This document shows, in pieces, positions 8,882-17,862 of a DNA stretch of 52,237 nucleotides. The position numbers and the translations under genes are program-made. Each line of letters begins with the position of its first letter. Position 1 is the first letter of the stretch. Origin of the DNA: DAOUBA01 sp034432855. Lineage in GTDB: Bacteria > Chloroflexota > Anaerolineae > B4-G1. The notes under the pieces were generated by a model, which worked only from the letters and a program-made list of their open reading frames with translations, searched no databases and was not told where the DNA came from. Where the stretch lies: assembly GCA_034432855.1 (NCBI GenBank), contig DAOUBA010000241.1, forward strand, positions 1 through 52,237, given 5' to 3'.

Positions 8882-9813
8882 TGAACCGGATGACGAGGAA
8901 TCGAAATATGAGCACCCCAAAAGCATTGCTTCCGCTCCTGGTGTGCGCTCTGCTGACCTTTGCCTGCAGGTACATCGTTCTGCCCGAGGGGATAGATACC
9001 GGCCCAGGCGGGGGCAAGGGATGGAGCGCCAGGGCAACGAGCGTCAAATCCGAAGATGGGAATTTGCGCATTGAACTTGCCATCCAAAACGAGACAAACG
9101 ATTGGAGTGCCATGCAGGCCGTGGCGGGCAAGCCGGCTATCCTTTCGGCGGGTGGCAAGACGACCAATTGCGATACGGTCGTCGTCGGCACCGGCGGCCA
9201 TCGGCTGGCCCCGGGCTTCCAGATGCGGGGGTTCACCGGTGGGACGAGGGCCGAACCAGTGATCCAGCCGCTCTACGTGGAGTGTCCGGGAGCAGAAGCC
9301 ACAGCCGGCGCGACGCTTGCCATCCAGTACGTCTACTTTACCGGCTGGTATAACTATTACGAGCCGGAGGCGAACAAAGGAGAAGGAACGCTGGAAGTCA
9401 ACCTCGATGAGGTCGCCACAGACCTCACGTACCCGATTGCTGAACCGGTGGAGGGTTTGATCCGGCCACCCGACACCGAAATTACCGCCATCAACGACGT
9501 GGCCCTCACCCTCACCAACGTCGAGCGCACCGACAGCGGCCTGCGGTTCTCGTGGAAGACCGCCAACCCAGGTGAGTATCCCTCCTACGTTCACATCGGC
9601 ATTCCTCCCGTGATTGGCGTCGACGGCATCATTTACGGCATCTACGAGACCCCTGATCTGGCATCCGTGCCGATCACTCCGGCGGGTGGCGAGGCGGAAT
9701 GGACGACGGAGGTTGCGGTTCCGCAGGACGCTACCGGCCTGTATATCCTGCTGAGCGTGGAGACGGGAAAACAACGGCTCTACGCCAACTATGCCATTGA
9801 CATCACCAAGTAG
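8881..9813 (+). CDS. Exported protein of sugar operon, unknown function
   Basis: 310 residues. The N-terminus is basic, then hydrophobic (LLPLLVCALLTFAC), ending in a Cys at about residue 29 that could be lipidated, although the lipobox is weak. The mature part is rich in beta-strand-like sequence and Gly/Thr, with two likely immunoglobulin-like halves: a segment near LRIELAIQNETNDWS and another near VALTLTNVERTDSGLRFSW. No enzyme motif is visible. ATG 8881 overlaps the permease stop by 1 base; an internal ATG at 8911 is an alternative start. Its place between the permease and kinase genes suggests a role outside the cell with the sugar transporter, but I do not recognise the family. Confidence 0.8.
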   Translation: MNRMTRNRNMSTPKALLPLLVCALLTFACRYIVLPEGIDTGPGGGKGWSARATSVKSEDGNLRIELAIQNETNDWSAMQAVAGKPAILSAGGKTTNCDTVVVGTGGHRLAPGFQMRGFTGGTRAEPVIQPLYVECPGAEATAGATLAIQYVYFTGWYNYYEPEANKGEGTLEVNLDEVATDLTYPIAEPVEGLIRPPDTEITAINDVALTLTNVERTDSGLRFSWKTANPGEYPSYVHIGIPPVIGVDGIIYGIYETPDLASVPITPAGGEAEWTTEVAVPQDATGLYILLSVETGKQRLYANYAIDITK

Positions 9814-9922
9814 CCCGGTTCGCTGATATAGGACCGGGCAGATGGAGCCGTCGGGACATATCTGGTGCGGTTGGGTCTGGATCCGGCTCCACGACATCAT
9901 CACACAGGAGGCCGACGTCAAC

Positions 9923-11605
9923 ATGAGCAAAAAGAAATACACGATTGGTGTGGACTATGGCACCGAGTCCGGGCGAGCGGTGTTGGTGGACGTGGCTACA
10001 GGGGAGGAGGTCACCACCGCCGTCCACCCCTACGGCGATGGTGTGATTGACGAACACCTGCCGGGCAGCGATAAACCGCTGCCCCCCGACTTTGCCTTGC
10101 AGAACCCGCAGGATTATATCGAGGTGCTCAAGGTCACCATCCCGGCTCTATTGCGCGAGAGCGGCGTGTCCTCTGGGGACATCATCGGCATCGGCACCGA
10201 CTTTACCGCATGCACGATGTTGCCCATAGATGAGGCGGGGACACCTTTGTGCATGAAGCCCGAATGGCGAGACAATCCCTATGCCTGGGTCAAGATCTGG
10301 AAGCACCACGCCGCCCAGCCGGAGGCCAACCGACTGAACGAGATCGCCCGCCAGCGCGGCGAGGAATGGCTCGATCGGTATGGCGGCAAGATCTCGTCGG
10401 AGTGGATGTTCCCCAAGATCTGGGAGACGCTGAACAAGGCGCCAGAGGTCTATGAAGCCGCCGACCGCTTCATCGAGGCGGCGGACTGGATCGTGCTCCA
10501 ACTTACCGGCGAGGAAAAGCGTAACTCCTGCACCGCCGGATACAAGGCCATCTGGAACAAGCGGAAGGGCTACCCCAGCGACGATTTCTTCGCCGCGCTC
10601 GACTATCGGCTGCGCCACGTGGTGGACGAGAAACTCTCGCGCGACATCTATCCGCTGGGGCAGCGGGCGGGCGGCCTTACCCCGCAGATGGCGGCATTGA
10701 CCGGGCTGAAACCCGGCATCGCCGTGCCGGTGGGCAACGTGGACGCCCACGTCGCCGTGCCGGCCTCCACCGTGGTCGAGCCGGGGCGCATGGTCATCAT
10801 CATGGGCACCTCCAACTGCCACATGGTGCTGGGCGAGGAGGAAAAGATCGTCGAGGGGATGTGCGGCGTGGTGGAGGATGGCATCATCCCCGGCTATTTC
10901 GGCTTCGAGGCCGGGCAATCGTGTGTGGGCGATCACTTTGCCTGGTTCGTCGAGAATTGTGTGCCTCCTGCCTATCACGAGGAGGTGACAAGCCGGGGCA
11001 TGAACATCCACAAGTTGTTGGAGGAAAAAGCCGCCCGGCAGAAGCCCGGTCAGCATGGGTTGCTGGCGCTCGATTGGTGGAACGGCAACCGCTCCGTCCT
11101 GGTGGACGTGGACCTGACCGGCATGCTGCTCGGGGCGACGCTGCTGACCAAGCCGGAGGACATTTATCGGGCGCTGATCGAGGCCACCGCCTACGGCACG
11201 CGCGTCATTATCGAGGCGTTCGAGTCGAGTGGCGTGGCAGTGAACGAGATCGTCGCCTGCGGCGGTCTGCCGGGACGCAACCAGTTGCTGATGCAGATCT
11301 ATGCCGACGTGACGGGCAAGAGCATCAAGGTGGCAGGCACATCCCAGTCGGGCGCTCTTGGTTCAGCGATGTTCGCCGCAGTCGCGGCAGGCAAGGCAGC
11401 CGGCGGCTATGACAACATCTTCGAGGCAGCCAGGCGGATGGCCCGTCTGCAGGACGTGGTCTACCGGCCCAACCCGGCGCACAAGGCCGTGTATGACCAG
11501 ATTTTCGCCGAGTACGTCACGCTGCATGATTACTTTGGCCGTGGGACGAACGGCGTCATGAAGCGGCTGAAGGCGCTGAGGCAACAGATGTTGGCACGGC
11601 CATAG
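9923..11605 (+). CDS. araB: L-ribulokinase
   Basis: 560 residues, the normal length for AraB, of the FGGY carbohydrate kinase family. It phosphorylates L-ribulose to L-ribulose 5-phosphate with ATP in the cytoplasm. Typical motifs are the N-terminal phosphate loop DYGTESGRAVLVD, IGTDFTACTMLP, the substrate region KPEWRDNPYAWVKIWKHH, the adenosine motif MGTSNCHMVL and the C-terminal ACGGLPGRNQLLMQIYADV. I start at ATG 9923 because AGGAGG lies at 9906-9911 and the family N-terminus (SKKKYTIGVDYG) begins there; an in-frame ATG at 9842 adds 27 unrelated residues. The epimerase gene follows after 23 bases. Confidence 0.95.
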   Translation: MSKKKYTIGVDYGTESGRAVLVDVATGEEVTTAVHPYGDGVIDEHLPGSDKPLPPDFALQNPQDYIEVLKVTIPALLRESGVSSGDIIGIGTDFTACTMLPIDEAGTPLCMKPEWRDNPYAWVKIWKHHAAQPEANRLNEIARQRGEEWLDRYGGKISSEWMFPKIWETLNKAPEVYEAADRFIEAADWIVLQLTGEEKRNSCTAGYKAIWNKRKGYPSDDFFAALDYRLRHVVDEKLSRDIYPLGQRAGGLTPQMAALTGLKPGIAVPVGNVDAHVAVPASTVVEPGRMVIIMGTSNCHMVLGEEEKIVEGMCGVVEDGIIPGYFGFEAGQSCVGDHFAWFVENCVPPAYHEEVTSRGMNIHKLLEEKAARQKPGQHGLLALDWWNGNRSVLVDVDLTGMLLGATLLTKPEDIYRALIEATAYGTRVIIEAFESSGVAVNEIVACGGLPGRNQLLMQIYADVTGKSIKVAGTSQSGALGSAMFAAVAAGKAAGGYDNIFEAARRMARLQDVVYRPNPAHKAVYDQIFAEYVTLHDYFGRGTNGVMKRLKALRQQMLARP

Positions 11606-11628
11606 CCTGTGGCGATGGGGAGGTTGGC

Positions 11629-12270
11629 GTGCTGGAGCACCTGAAGGAAGAACTCTGGCGCCTGCACCTGGAATTGCCCAAGAACGGGCTGGTCAAGTGG
11701 ACGGGGGGCAACGTCAGCGCCAGAGACCCGGAGACGGGCCTGGTGGTGATCAAGCCGAGCGGCGTGCGCTACGAAGTCCTGCGCCCGGAGGATCACGTCG
11801 TGGTGGACATGGACGGCGTGGTGGTAGAAGGTACCTTAAAGCCCTCGTCCGATACGGCCAGCCATCTGTACATCTATCGCCACCGGCCGGACGTCAACGG
11901 CGTGGTGCATACCCATTCCCCGTACGCCACTGCTTTTGCCGCACTGGGCCAGCCGATCCCCTGTTGCCTGACCGCCATCGCCGACGAGTTCGGCGGGCCA
12001 ATCCCCTGCGCGGGTTTTGCCCTCATTGGCAGTGAGGCGATCGGCAAGCAAGTCGTCGAGCACATCGGCTCGTCCCGCGCGGTGCTGCTCAAGCAACATG
12101 GTGTGTTCACCATCGGCGAGACGGCCGAGGCGGCGGTCAAGGCCGCGGTGATGGTGGAGGATGTCGCCAAGACGGTCTGGCTGGCGCTACAGATGGGGGA
12201 GGTGGAGGAACTTGACCCCGAAGCGGTCGAGCGGCTTCACCAGCGATACACCCAGGTCTACGGCCAATAA
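11629..12270 (+). CDS. araD: L-ribulose-5-phosphate 4-epimerase (class II aldolase fold)
   Basis: 213 residues from a GTG start with GGGGAGG 5 bases upstream. It converts L-ribulose 5-phosphate to D-xylulose 5-phosphate, the last step before the pentose phosphate pathway. The class II aldolase/epimerase fold shows in TGGNVSARD, IKPSGVRYE, SSDTASHLYIYRHRPDVNGV, the zinc ligands HTHSPYATAFA and the later LLKQHGVFTIG His. It is slightly shorter than the E. coli enzyme (about 230), as many homologues are. A fuculose- or rhamnulose-phosphate aldolase is the alternative in this fold, but AraB next door favours AraD. Confidence 0.9.
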   Translation: MLEHLKEELWRLHLELPKNGLVKWTGGNVSARDPETGLVVIKPSGVRYEVLRPEDHVVVDMDGVVVEGTLKPSSDTASHLYIYRHRPDVNGVVHTHSPYATAFAALGQPIPCCLTAIADEFGGPIPCAGFALIGSEAIGKQVVEHIGSSRAVLLKQHGVFTIGETAEAAVKAAVMVEDVAKTVWLALQMGEVEELDPEAVERLHQRYTQVYGQ

Positions 12271-12279
12271 GCCGATTTC

Positions 12280-12313
12280 GGGCTCTGGAGAGCCCTCCGG
12301 CATTTTGTGCCGG
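12280..12313. terminator. Tandem hairpins between convergent genes
   Basis: Two perfect 6-bp hairpins are close together: GGGCTC/GAGCCC (12280-12295) and CCGGCA/TGCCGG (12297-12313). They lie between the convergent sugar operon and two-component system and could terminate transcription from both sides. The second loop is TTTTG; there is no clear U-run. Confidence 0.5.
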
Positions 12314-12358
12314 AAACTACCAGAACTGGAGACGTCCTCCAGAAGCGGGCCAGAAAGT

Positions 12359-13102
12359 TCAGGGAGAGAAAACATATCCCCTGGCAAGCACGGTGCGGAT
12401 CAGTTGGAGGCGTTCGGATTCTGGCTCGACCTTCTTGCGCAGGCGCGAGATGTGCGGCCGGACGATGACCTGAGCCTCCTCTGCGCTCACCTCATAGCCC
12501 AGCGCATAGCATAGTTCCTGGCACGAGACCACGATGCCGGGACGCTGCATCAGATAGGCCAGCAGCGCAACCTCGCTTGGAGTGAGTTCGGCCTGCAGAA
12601 CGTTATCGCTGCCGCCTATTGCGACGATCACCAGGCGTTTTTGTCGGTCCAGGGTGATTGGCCCAACGCGCAAGGTGGATTCCGTGGCGGGTTCTCCCAG
12701 TGCCGCAAGGCGCTTTTGCAGGGCCTTGGCCACGACGGCAGCCAGGTCGCGGAGCTTGGCCGGCTTGAGCAAATAGTCCACAGCGCCGGAGCGGATGGCG
12801 ATCATGGCGCTTTCCAGCGTCCCATATCCGGTCAGCACGATAATCGGTAACTTGGGGTAGATTCGATGGGCCTGCTGCATCACCTCCGTGCCATCTATCC
12901 CTGGCATACGCAGGTCCACCACCATCATGTCATAATGGCGGCGCCCCAACATCTCCAGGGCTTCATACCCGGAACTTGCCTCATCGGCATCGTAGCCCAG
13001 CAGGGTGAGGGAACGCACAAGCGCCGAGCGTATGGGCAATTCGTCGTCCACCACCAGCACGCGCGCCCCCAGGACGGGCGGGACGACCTCTGATCCGCTC
13101 AT
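12359..13102 (-). CDS. Response regulator, OmpR/PhoB type
   Basis: 247 residues. The receiver domain (residues 14-128) has the acidic pair D19-D20, the phospho-acceptor Asp63 in VVDLRMPGIDG, Thr91 and Lys113 (LLKPAKL). A winged-helix DNA-binding domain of the Trans_reg_C type occupies about residues 145-247 (LTPSEVALLAYLMQRPGIVVS, HISRLRKKVE, IRTVLARGYVF). The receiver resembles NtrC-type receivers more than typical PhoB ones, but the output domain is OmpR-like and needs no sigma-54. Its start overlaps the stop of the sensor kinase gene by 4 bases, so the pair is translationally coupled. Targets are unknown; the neighbouring arabinose and transketolase genes are possible. Confidence 0.92.
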   Translation of the reverse strand: MSGSEVVPPVLGARVLVVDDELPIRSALVRSLTLLGYDADEASSGYEALEMLGRRHYDMMVVDLRMPGIDGTEVMQQAHRIYPKLPIIVLTGYGTLESAMIAIRSGAVDYLLKPAKLRDLAAVVAKALQKRLAALGEPATESTLRVGPITLDRQKRLVIVAIGGSDNVLQAELTPSEVALLAYLMQRPGIVVSCQELCYALGYEVSAEEAQVIVRPHISRLRKKVEPESERLQLIRTVLARGYVFSP

Positions 13103-15312
13103 GCGTCGGCCCCCGGCTGTTTCGGGCAGGAAGCGCTGGGCAGGGTGATGGTGAAGGCCACGCCCCGGCCGCCTTCAAGATTGTTGATGCGGATCGTGCC
13201 GCCGTGCTGTTCGACGATGCTCTGGCTGAGTGAAAGGCCCAGCCCGGTACCGCCCGGTTTGGTCGTAAAAAATGGTTCAAACAAGTGCTCCAGGTGCTCT
13301 GGTGGGATAGAGGGGCCATCGTTCGTTAACGTAAGCGCCACCATATCCCCATCGGCGCGAGATGTGATGTGCAGTCGCCCCCCCTCGGGCATTGCCTCAA
13401 TCGCATTGAGAATAACATTGAGCAGGACCTGGACGATCTGATCCGCGGCGGCAAAGATCATCGGCCCATCGACAGGCAGGTCCATAGTGACCTGCACGTG
13501 CGCCTGATGGAGTTGGCTGCCGACCAACGCCAGGGCTCTCTGCACCAGTTGGGAGACGGAAACAGCGTAGCGCGTATCGCTGGCAGGCCGGGCAAGGCGC
13601 AGCAGGCGGGCCGTGAGATCGGCCAGGCGCTCCAATTCCTGGCGCATAAGGGACAGGCGCTCCTGACGTTCTTCTGCCGGCAGGTCAAAGCCTGCGACCA
13701 GTTCCAGGTTGCTCTGGATGCCTTGCAGCGGGTTGTTGATCTCGTGGGCCAGCGCCGCCCCCAGGCGTCCCAGCGCCGCCAACCGCTCGACGTGTGCGGC
13801 CTGCTGTTCTGCGCGTCTGCGCTCTGTGATGTCCTGAGCGAAGACGACGATACAAACTGTGTTTCCCTGGGCGTCGAGCACCGGGTAAAGGCTATGATCG
13901 AAACGTCTGCCTCCCTGCTCGTCCTCAAAACGGACGGGTTTGCCCGAGCGGACGACCTCGTCAACGTAGACCATCCTGGCTTCGAGCAACGGGACTGGCA
14001 ATACGTCGGCTGGCAAATCCTGAAAGCGCGAGCCGACCAGTTGAGCGATGCTGCGGCCCAGCCTCCGGGCCGCCGTCTGGTTCAAGGCCAGAATCGTCCC
14101 CTGAGGTTCTATCAGCAGCACCGATTCGGTGATGGCGTTCAGCACCGCCTGCGTCATTTCTTCACTTTGTTGTACCCGCTCGTACAGGTGGATGTTTTCG
14201 AGGGCCACCGCTGCCTGCCTGGCCAGAGTGGTCAGGAGCACGACGTCGCTTTGCGGGTAATAGTCATCCGGATCCCGCTGCCCCAGCAGCCAGAGCCCGA
14301 TCGTCTTTTCGCTCGCTTTGAGCGCAACGACCAACCGCACCCAATCCAACCCTCCATGCGTTCTGGCAGGCGGCGGCCGATAGTGGCCGGCCGTAGCCAG
14401 CAACGGCTCAATCTGCTCGAATGCCTCTGGCACCTCATCTGGACGGATGCCGCGCGCGTAGACCGCGCTGCACCTCCCGCCTGCCAGTGTGAGAAGCGCC
14501 GATTGGCGGACGAGCAGGCTGGGGGCCACCTCATCGGCCAACGCCTTCGCCAGGGCTTCGAGGCTCCGGGCTGCCGCGATTCGGGGCGAGAAGGTGGCGA
14601 TGACCTTCTCGGGGTCGTGTCGGGTACCATAGGCCATCCGGCCGACCAACCGCTGAAAGCGAGTATATAGCAGCGCTGCTACGACCACAAATGCTGTCGA
14701 GACCACCAGGTCGAAGATCAGCAGGCGGTCGGATGGATTCAGCCACCGACCTGCCACAAAGACCAACGCAAAAACGCCACCGTACAACAGCAGGAAACTA
14801 TACAGGCCGAGCAGGTACCTGGCGCGGGACTCTAGCGCCCCCAGGCGGTGTTTGTAGAGGGCGTAGACGTATGCAAACGGCAGCAAGGGGATGGAAAACA
14901 TCGCAGCATACAACGCCATTCCATTCGGGGCCGGCGCGCCGAGCAACGCAGGAACGGCCCACAGCACAAGCGCCGGTCCGCCTGCCAGACCGACGCCGGC
15001 CAGCATCAGAGACGCGGCGAGTCTCTCGGAGGCGGAGGGCCTGACCACCACGCGCCACAACAATGGGCCGAGGCTTGCCAGCAAGGCCAGTAGCAATGCC
15101 GGGCTGAAACTGGCGCAGGGCAGTACCCGTAAGAATTCGAGCAATGCCAGGACGACGGCGACGATGTAGAGCGGCAGTATCAGGTAACGTTCGCCGCGTT
15201 TGCAGAGAGGGCGCGGGACGTTGAGGTGCAGGTGAAGGCAGATGGGTACCAGCAGCCAGGCGAGTGTGTGCAAGTTGGCGCTGTAGTGGATGTCCACGTC
15301 AGGTCGCCCCAT
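13099..15312 (-). CDS. Membrane sensor histidine kinase, 7TM-GAF-PAS-HisKA-HATPase
   Basis: 737 residues. Residues 1-230 are mostly hydrophobic with about seven helices. A GAF domain follows (about 245-395), ending in ARQAAVALENIHLYERV, then a PAS domain (about 400-505, TQAVLNAITESVLLIEPQG to FAQDITERRRAE). The dimerisation domain carries His523 in ALAHEINNPLQG. The ATPase domain has the N box (LLNVILNAIEAMP), F-box (LFEPFFTTK) and GTGLGLSLS. Start ATG 15312 has no clear ribosome binding site, but a good promoter ends 45 bases upstream, so the short N-terminus is probably real. The signal is unknown; GAF and PAS suggest a small ligand, redox or membrane cue. It phosphorylates the response regulator it overlaps. 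Confidence 0.92.
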   Translation of the reverse strand: MGRPDVDIHYSANLHTLAWLLVPICLHLHLNVPRPLCKRGERYLILPLYIVAVVLALLEFLRVLPCASFSPALLLALLASLGPLLWRVVVRPSASERLAASLMLAGVGLAGGPALVLWAVPALLGAPAPNGMALYAAMFSIPLLPFAYVYALYKHRLGALESRARYLLGLYSFLLLYGGVFALVFVAGRWLNPSDRLLIFDLVVSTAFVVVAALLYTRFQRLVGRMAYGTRHDPEKVIATFSPRIAAARSLEALAKALADEVAPSLLVRQSALLTLAGGRCSAVYARGIRPDEVPEAFEQIEPLLATAGHYRPPPARTHGGLDWVRLVVALKASEKTIGLWLLGQRDPDDYYPQSDVVLLTTLARQAAVALENIHLYERVQQSEEMTQAVLNAITESVLLIEPQGTILALNQTAARRLGRSIAQLVGSRFQDLPADVLPVPLLEARMVYVDEVVRSGKPVRFEDEQGGRRFDHSLYPVLDAQGNTVCIVVFAQDITERRRAEQQAAHVERLAALGRLGAALAHEINNPLQGIQSNLELVAGFDLPAEERQERLSLMRQELERLADLTARLLRLARPASDTRYAVSVSQLVQRALALVGSQLHQAHVQVTMDLPVDGPMIFAAADQIVQVLLNVILNAIEAMPEGGRLHITSRADGDMVALTLTNDGPSIPPEHLEHLFEPFFTTKPGGTGLGLSLSQSIVEQHGGTIRINNLEGGRGVAFTITLPSASCPKQPGADA

Positions 15313-15356
15313 TTGCTCTGTTCATTGTAGTCCCCCCACAGATAGGGGCTTGGGGT

Positions 15357-15385
15357 ATTATAGCAACAAAGCCAGTCCTTGACAA
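15357..15385 (-). promoter_or_regulatory. Promoter of the two-component operon
   Basis: On the minus strand, TTGTCA (15385-15380), a 17-bp spacer and TATAAT (15362-15357) match sigma-70 well. The predicted transcript starts near 15350, giving a leader of about 40 bases before the kinase ATG. Confidence 0.75.
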
Positions 15386-15558
15386 CCAGGCAGTGGCGGC
15401 TTCAGTCGTTCTCTTCCAGGTCTGATTGATGTGGGGTATAATCACCGCCGCTCGTGGCGTAGACAATGGGGGCAGCCGGGCGCCCCAGACGCACTGCCGG
15501 TGGACGAGCACGGGCGGCTGATTCTCGGATGGCCGGCGCCCTGAGAGATAGTCTTTTC

Positions 15559-15586
15559 TTGCCAACCCCGCCTTTCAAGGTACAAT
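15559..15586 (+). promoter_or_regulatory. Promoter of transketolase gene
   Basis: TTGCCA (15559-15564), a 16-bp spacer and TACAAT (15581-15586) lie just before the transketolase start. A second TATAAT at 15437-15442 has only a weak -35 (TTCCAG). Confidence 0.6.
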
Positions 15587-15618
15587 AAGGGAATGAATGT
15601 CTGATGAAAGGAATCGAA

Positions 15619-17616
15619 ATGAACACCGACCTCGATCACCTGTGCATCAACACCATCCGTACGCTGGCGATGGACGGCGTACAGAAGGCCAAATCCGGCC
15701 ACCCCGGCATGCCAATGGGCATGGCCGATGTGGCCTACGTCCTGTGGACGCGCTTTCTCAAGCACAACCCCGCCGAGCCCACCTGGCCCAACCGCGATCG
15801 CTTCGTCCTTTCTGCCGGGCACGGCTCGATGCTCCTGTACAGCCTGCTCTATCTCACCGGCTATGACCTGCCGTTGGACGAACTGAAGCGCTTCCGCCAG
15901 TGGGGTAGCCGCACTCCCGGCCATCCTGAACATGGCCTCACTCCCGGCGTCGAGACGACCACTGGCCCACTGGGGCAGGGCTTTGCCAACGGTGTAGGGA
16001 TGGCCATCGCCGAGCGTTTCCTGGCTGCCACCTTCAACCGCCCTGGCTTTCCCATCTTCGATCACTATATCTACGCCATCGTCTCTGATGGCGATCTAAT
16101 GGAAGGAGTGAGCCACGAGGCCGCCAGCCTGGCCGGTCACCTGGGGCTGGGCAAGATCGTCTACCTCTACGACGATAACGAGATTTCCATCGAAGGCTCG
16201 ACCGACCTCACGTTCACCGAAGACGTACCGGCGCGTTTCCGCGCCTATGGCTGGCACGTACAGGAAGTGGATGGCTATGACCTGCCGGGCATCGAGGCAG
16301 CCATTCGTGCGGCGCAGACGGAGACCGAACGCCCTTCGCTCATCGTCTGCCACACGCACATTGCCTATGGCAGCCCCAACAAGCACGACTCGGCCTCTGC
16401 CCACGGCGAACCGCTGGGAGAGGAGGAAGTGCGCCTGACCAAGGAGGCGTTGGGCTGGCCGCTCGATGCCCAATTCCACGTCCCCGACGAGGCCCTGGCC
16501 GTCTTTCGCCGCGCCGTCGAGCCGGGGCGCGCGGCTCAGGCCGAATGGCAGGAACTGTTCACACGCTACGCCCGCGAATATCCACGGGAGGCGGCCTTGT
16601 TGCAACGTCTATGGGCCGGCGACCTGCCGGAAGGCTGGGAGAAGGCGCTGCCGACCTTTACCCCCGCCGATGGGGAGATGGCGACGCGTCAGGCTTCAGG
16701 GGTGGTGCTCAATGCGCTGGCTCCGGTGCTGCCCACGCTCATCGGCGGCTCGGCGGACCTGGCCCCCTCCAACAACACGCTGCTTAAAGGCTATGCCGAT
16801 TTCCAAAAGGCCAGTCCCGCCGGACGCAATCTGCGCTTTGGCGTGCGCGAGCACGCGATGGGCTCGATTCTCAATGGAATGGCGCTGCACGGCAGCGTGA
16901 TCCCCTACGGCGGCACCTTCCTGGTCTTTTCCGACTATATGCGCCCGGCAGTGCGGTTGGCGGCGCTGATGGAACAGCGCGTCGTTTACGTGTGGACACA
17001 CGATTCGGTCTGGATCGGCGAGGACGGCCCCACACACCAGCCGGTCGAGCACCTGATGGCGCTGCGCGCCATCCCCAACCTCGTCGTCATCCGCCCTTGC
17101 GACGCCAACGAAACGGCCGCCGCCTGGCGTGTGGCGCTGGAACGCCGCGAGGGGCCCACGGCGCTGGCGCTCACCCGCCAGAAACTGCCGATCCTGGCCG
17201 AGACGGCCCGCGACGCGCAGGAGACCGTCGCGCGTGGCGCCTACGTCCTGGCCGACGCTCCCGGCGCGATTGACGTGATCCTCATCGCTACCGGCTCCGA
17301 AGTGCACCTGGCGCTGGAGGCGCGGAAACTCCTGGCGGAGAAAGGCGTCTCCGCGCGGGTGGTCAGCATGCCCAGTTGGGAACTGTTCGACGCTCAGGAG
17401 CCGGCCTACCGCGAAGCGGTGTTGCCGTCGAAGGTCGCGGCGCGGCTGGCAATCGAGGCGGGCGTGACGCAGGGCTGGGAAAAGTACGTAGGCCCGAACG
17501 GTGCCGTCATCGGCCTGGATCGCTTTGGCGCCTCTGCACCCTACAAAGTGCTGATGGAGCAGTTCGGCCTTACCCCTCAGGCGGTGGCCGAGCGGGCGCT
17601 ACAATTGCTGGATTGA
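15619..17616 (+). CDS. tkt: Transketolase
   Basis: 665 residues, the normal size. It is a thiamine diphosphate enzyme of the non-oxidative pentose phosphate pathway that moves two-carbon units from ketoses such as xylulose 5-phosphate to aldoses. Visible motifs are the substrate loop KSGHPGMPMG, the TPGHPEHG segment, the cofactor motif SDGDLMEGVSHEAASLAGHL with its metal-binding DDNEISIEG, and in the C-terminal half the activating-Glu region RFGVREHAMGSILNG, HDSVWIGEDGPTHQPVEH and DRFGASAPY. I prefer ATG 15619 (AAAGGA 8 bases upstream) over the in-frame ATG at 15604, which lacks a site. It would consume the xylulose 5-phosphate made by the arabinose operon, though it is transcribed separately. 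Confidence 0.96.
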   Translation: MNTDLDHLCINTIRTLAMDGVQKAKSGHPGMPMGMADVAYVLWTRFLKHNPAEPTWPNRDRFVLSAGHGSMLLYSLLYLTGYDLPLDELKRFRQWGSRTPGHPEHGLTPGVETTTGPLGQGFANGVGMAIAERFLAATFNRPGFPIFDHYIYAIVSDGDLMEGVSHEAASLAGHLGLGKIVYLYDDNEISIEGSTDLTFTEDVPARFRAYGWHVQEVDGYDLPGIEAAIRAAQTETERPSLIVCHTHIAYGSPNKHDSASAHGEPLGEEEVRLTKEALGWPLDAQFHVPDEALAVFRRAVEPGRAAQAEWQELFTRYAREYPREAALLQRLWAGDLPEGWEKALPTFTPADGEMATRQASGVVLNALAPVLPTLIGGSADLAPSNNTLLKGYADFQKASPAGRNLRFGVREHAMGSILNGMALHGSVIPYGGTFLVFSDYMRPAVRLAALMEQRVVYVWTHDSVWIGEDGPTHQPVEHLMALRAIPNLVVIRPCDANETAAAWRVALERREGPTALALTRQKLPILAETARDAQETVARGAYVLADAPGAIDVILIATGSEVHLALEARKLLAEKGVSARVVSMPSWELFDAQEPAYREAVLPSKVAARLAIEAGVTQGWEKYVGPNGAVIGLDRFGASAPYKVLMEQFGLTPQAVAERALQLLD

Positions 17617-17625
17617 CTTGCGCAT

Positions 17626-17648
17626 AGGGGCGGGGTCACCCCACCCCT
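17626..17648. repeat. GC-rich palindrome, GGGGCG-type family
   Basis: A 23-bp imperfect palindrome reading AGGGG.GGGGT around a central C then ACCCC.CCCCT. It follows the transketolase stop by 9 bases. Related copies are at 41624-41640, 36623-36687 and 37094-37116. Confidence 0.6.
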
Positions 17649-17665
17649 GCTGCGCCGGAGACACG

Positions 17666-17862
17666 ATGGCCGACCCGGGCTCGTACCCCCTCACCTACAC
17701 CGGCTACTATGACGCCGAACGCCGCCCGGTGCAGGGCGTCGTGCCGGTGGAGGAGGCGGTTACCCTGCACGTCAACGGCCAGCCGCTGGTCGTGCTGATG
17801 TGCACGCCGCTTCTGCTAGAAGAGTTGGCGCTGGGCTTTCTCTTCGGCGCGGGGTTGATCGC
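17666..17862 (+). pseudogene. fdhD: FdhD N-terminal fragment
   Basis: About 65 residues match the start of FdhD, the sulfurtransferase accessory protein for formate dehydrogenase. The pattern is VPVEEAVTLHVNGQPLVVLM, then CTPLLLEELALGFLFGAGLI. ATG 17666 has GGAG 5 bases upstream. Full FdhD is about 250-280 residues and should continue into a CGxC-type motif. Here recognisable sequence stops near 17862 and the frame runs on through the unrelated repeat-protein sequence to a stop at 18193. The C-terminal catalytic part is therefore lost and the gene should not be functional. A chimeric assembly joint is equally possible. No formate dehydrogenase or molybdenum cofactor gene is nearby. Confidence 0.72.
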
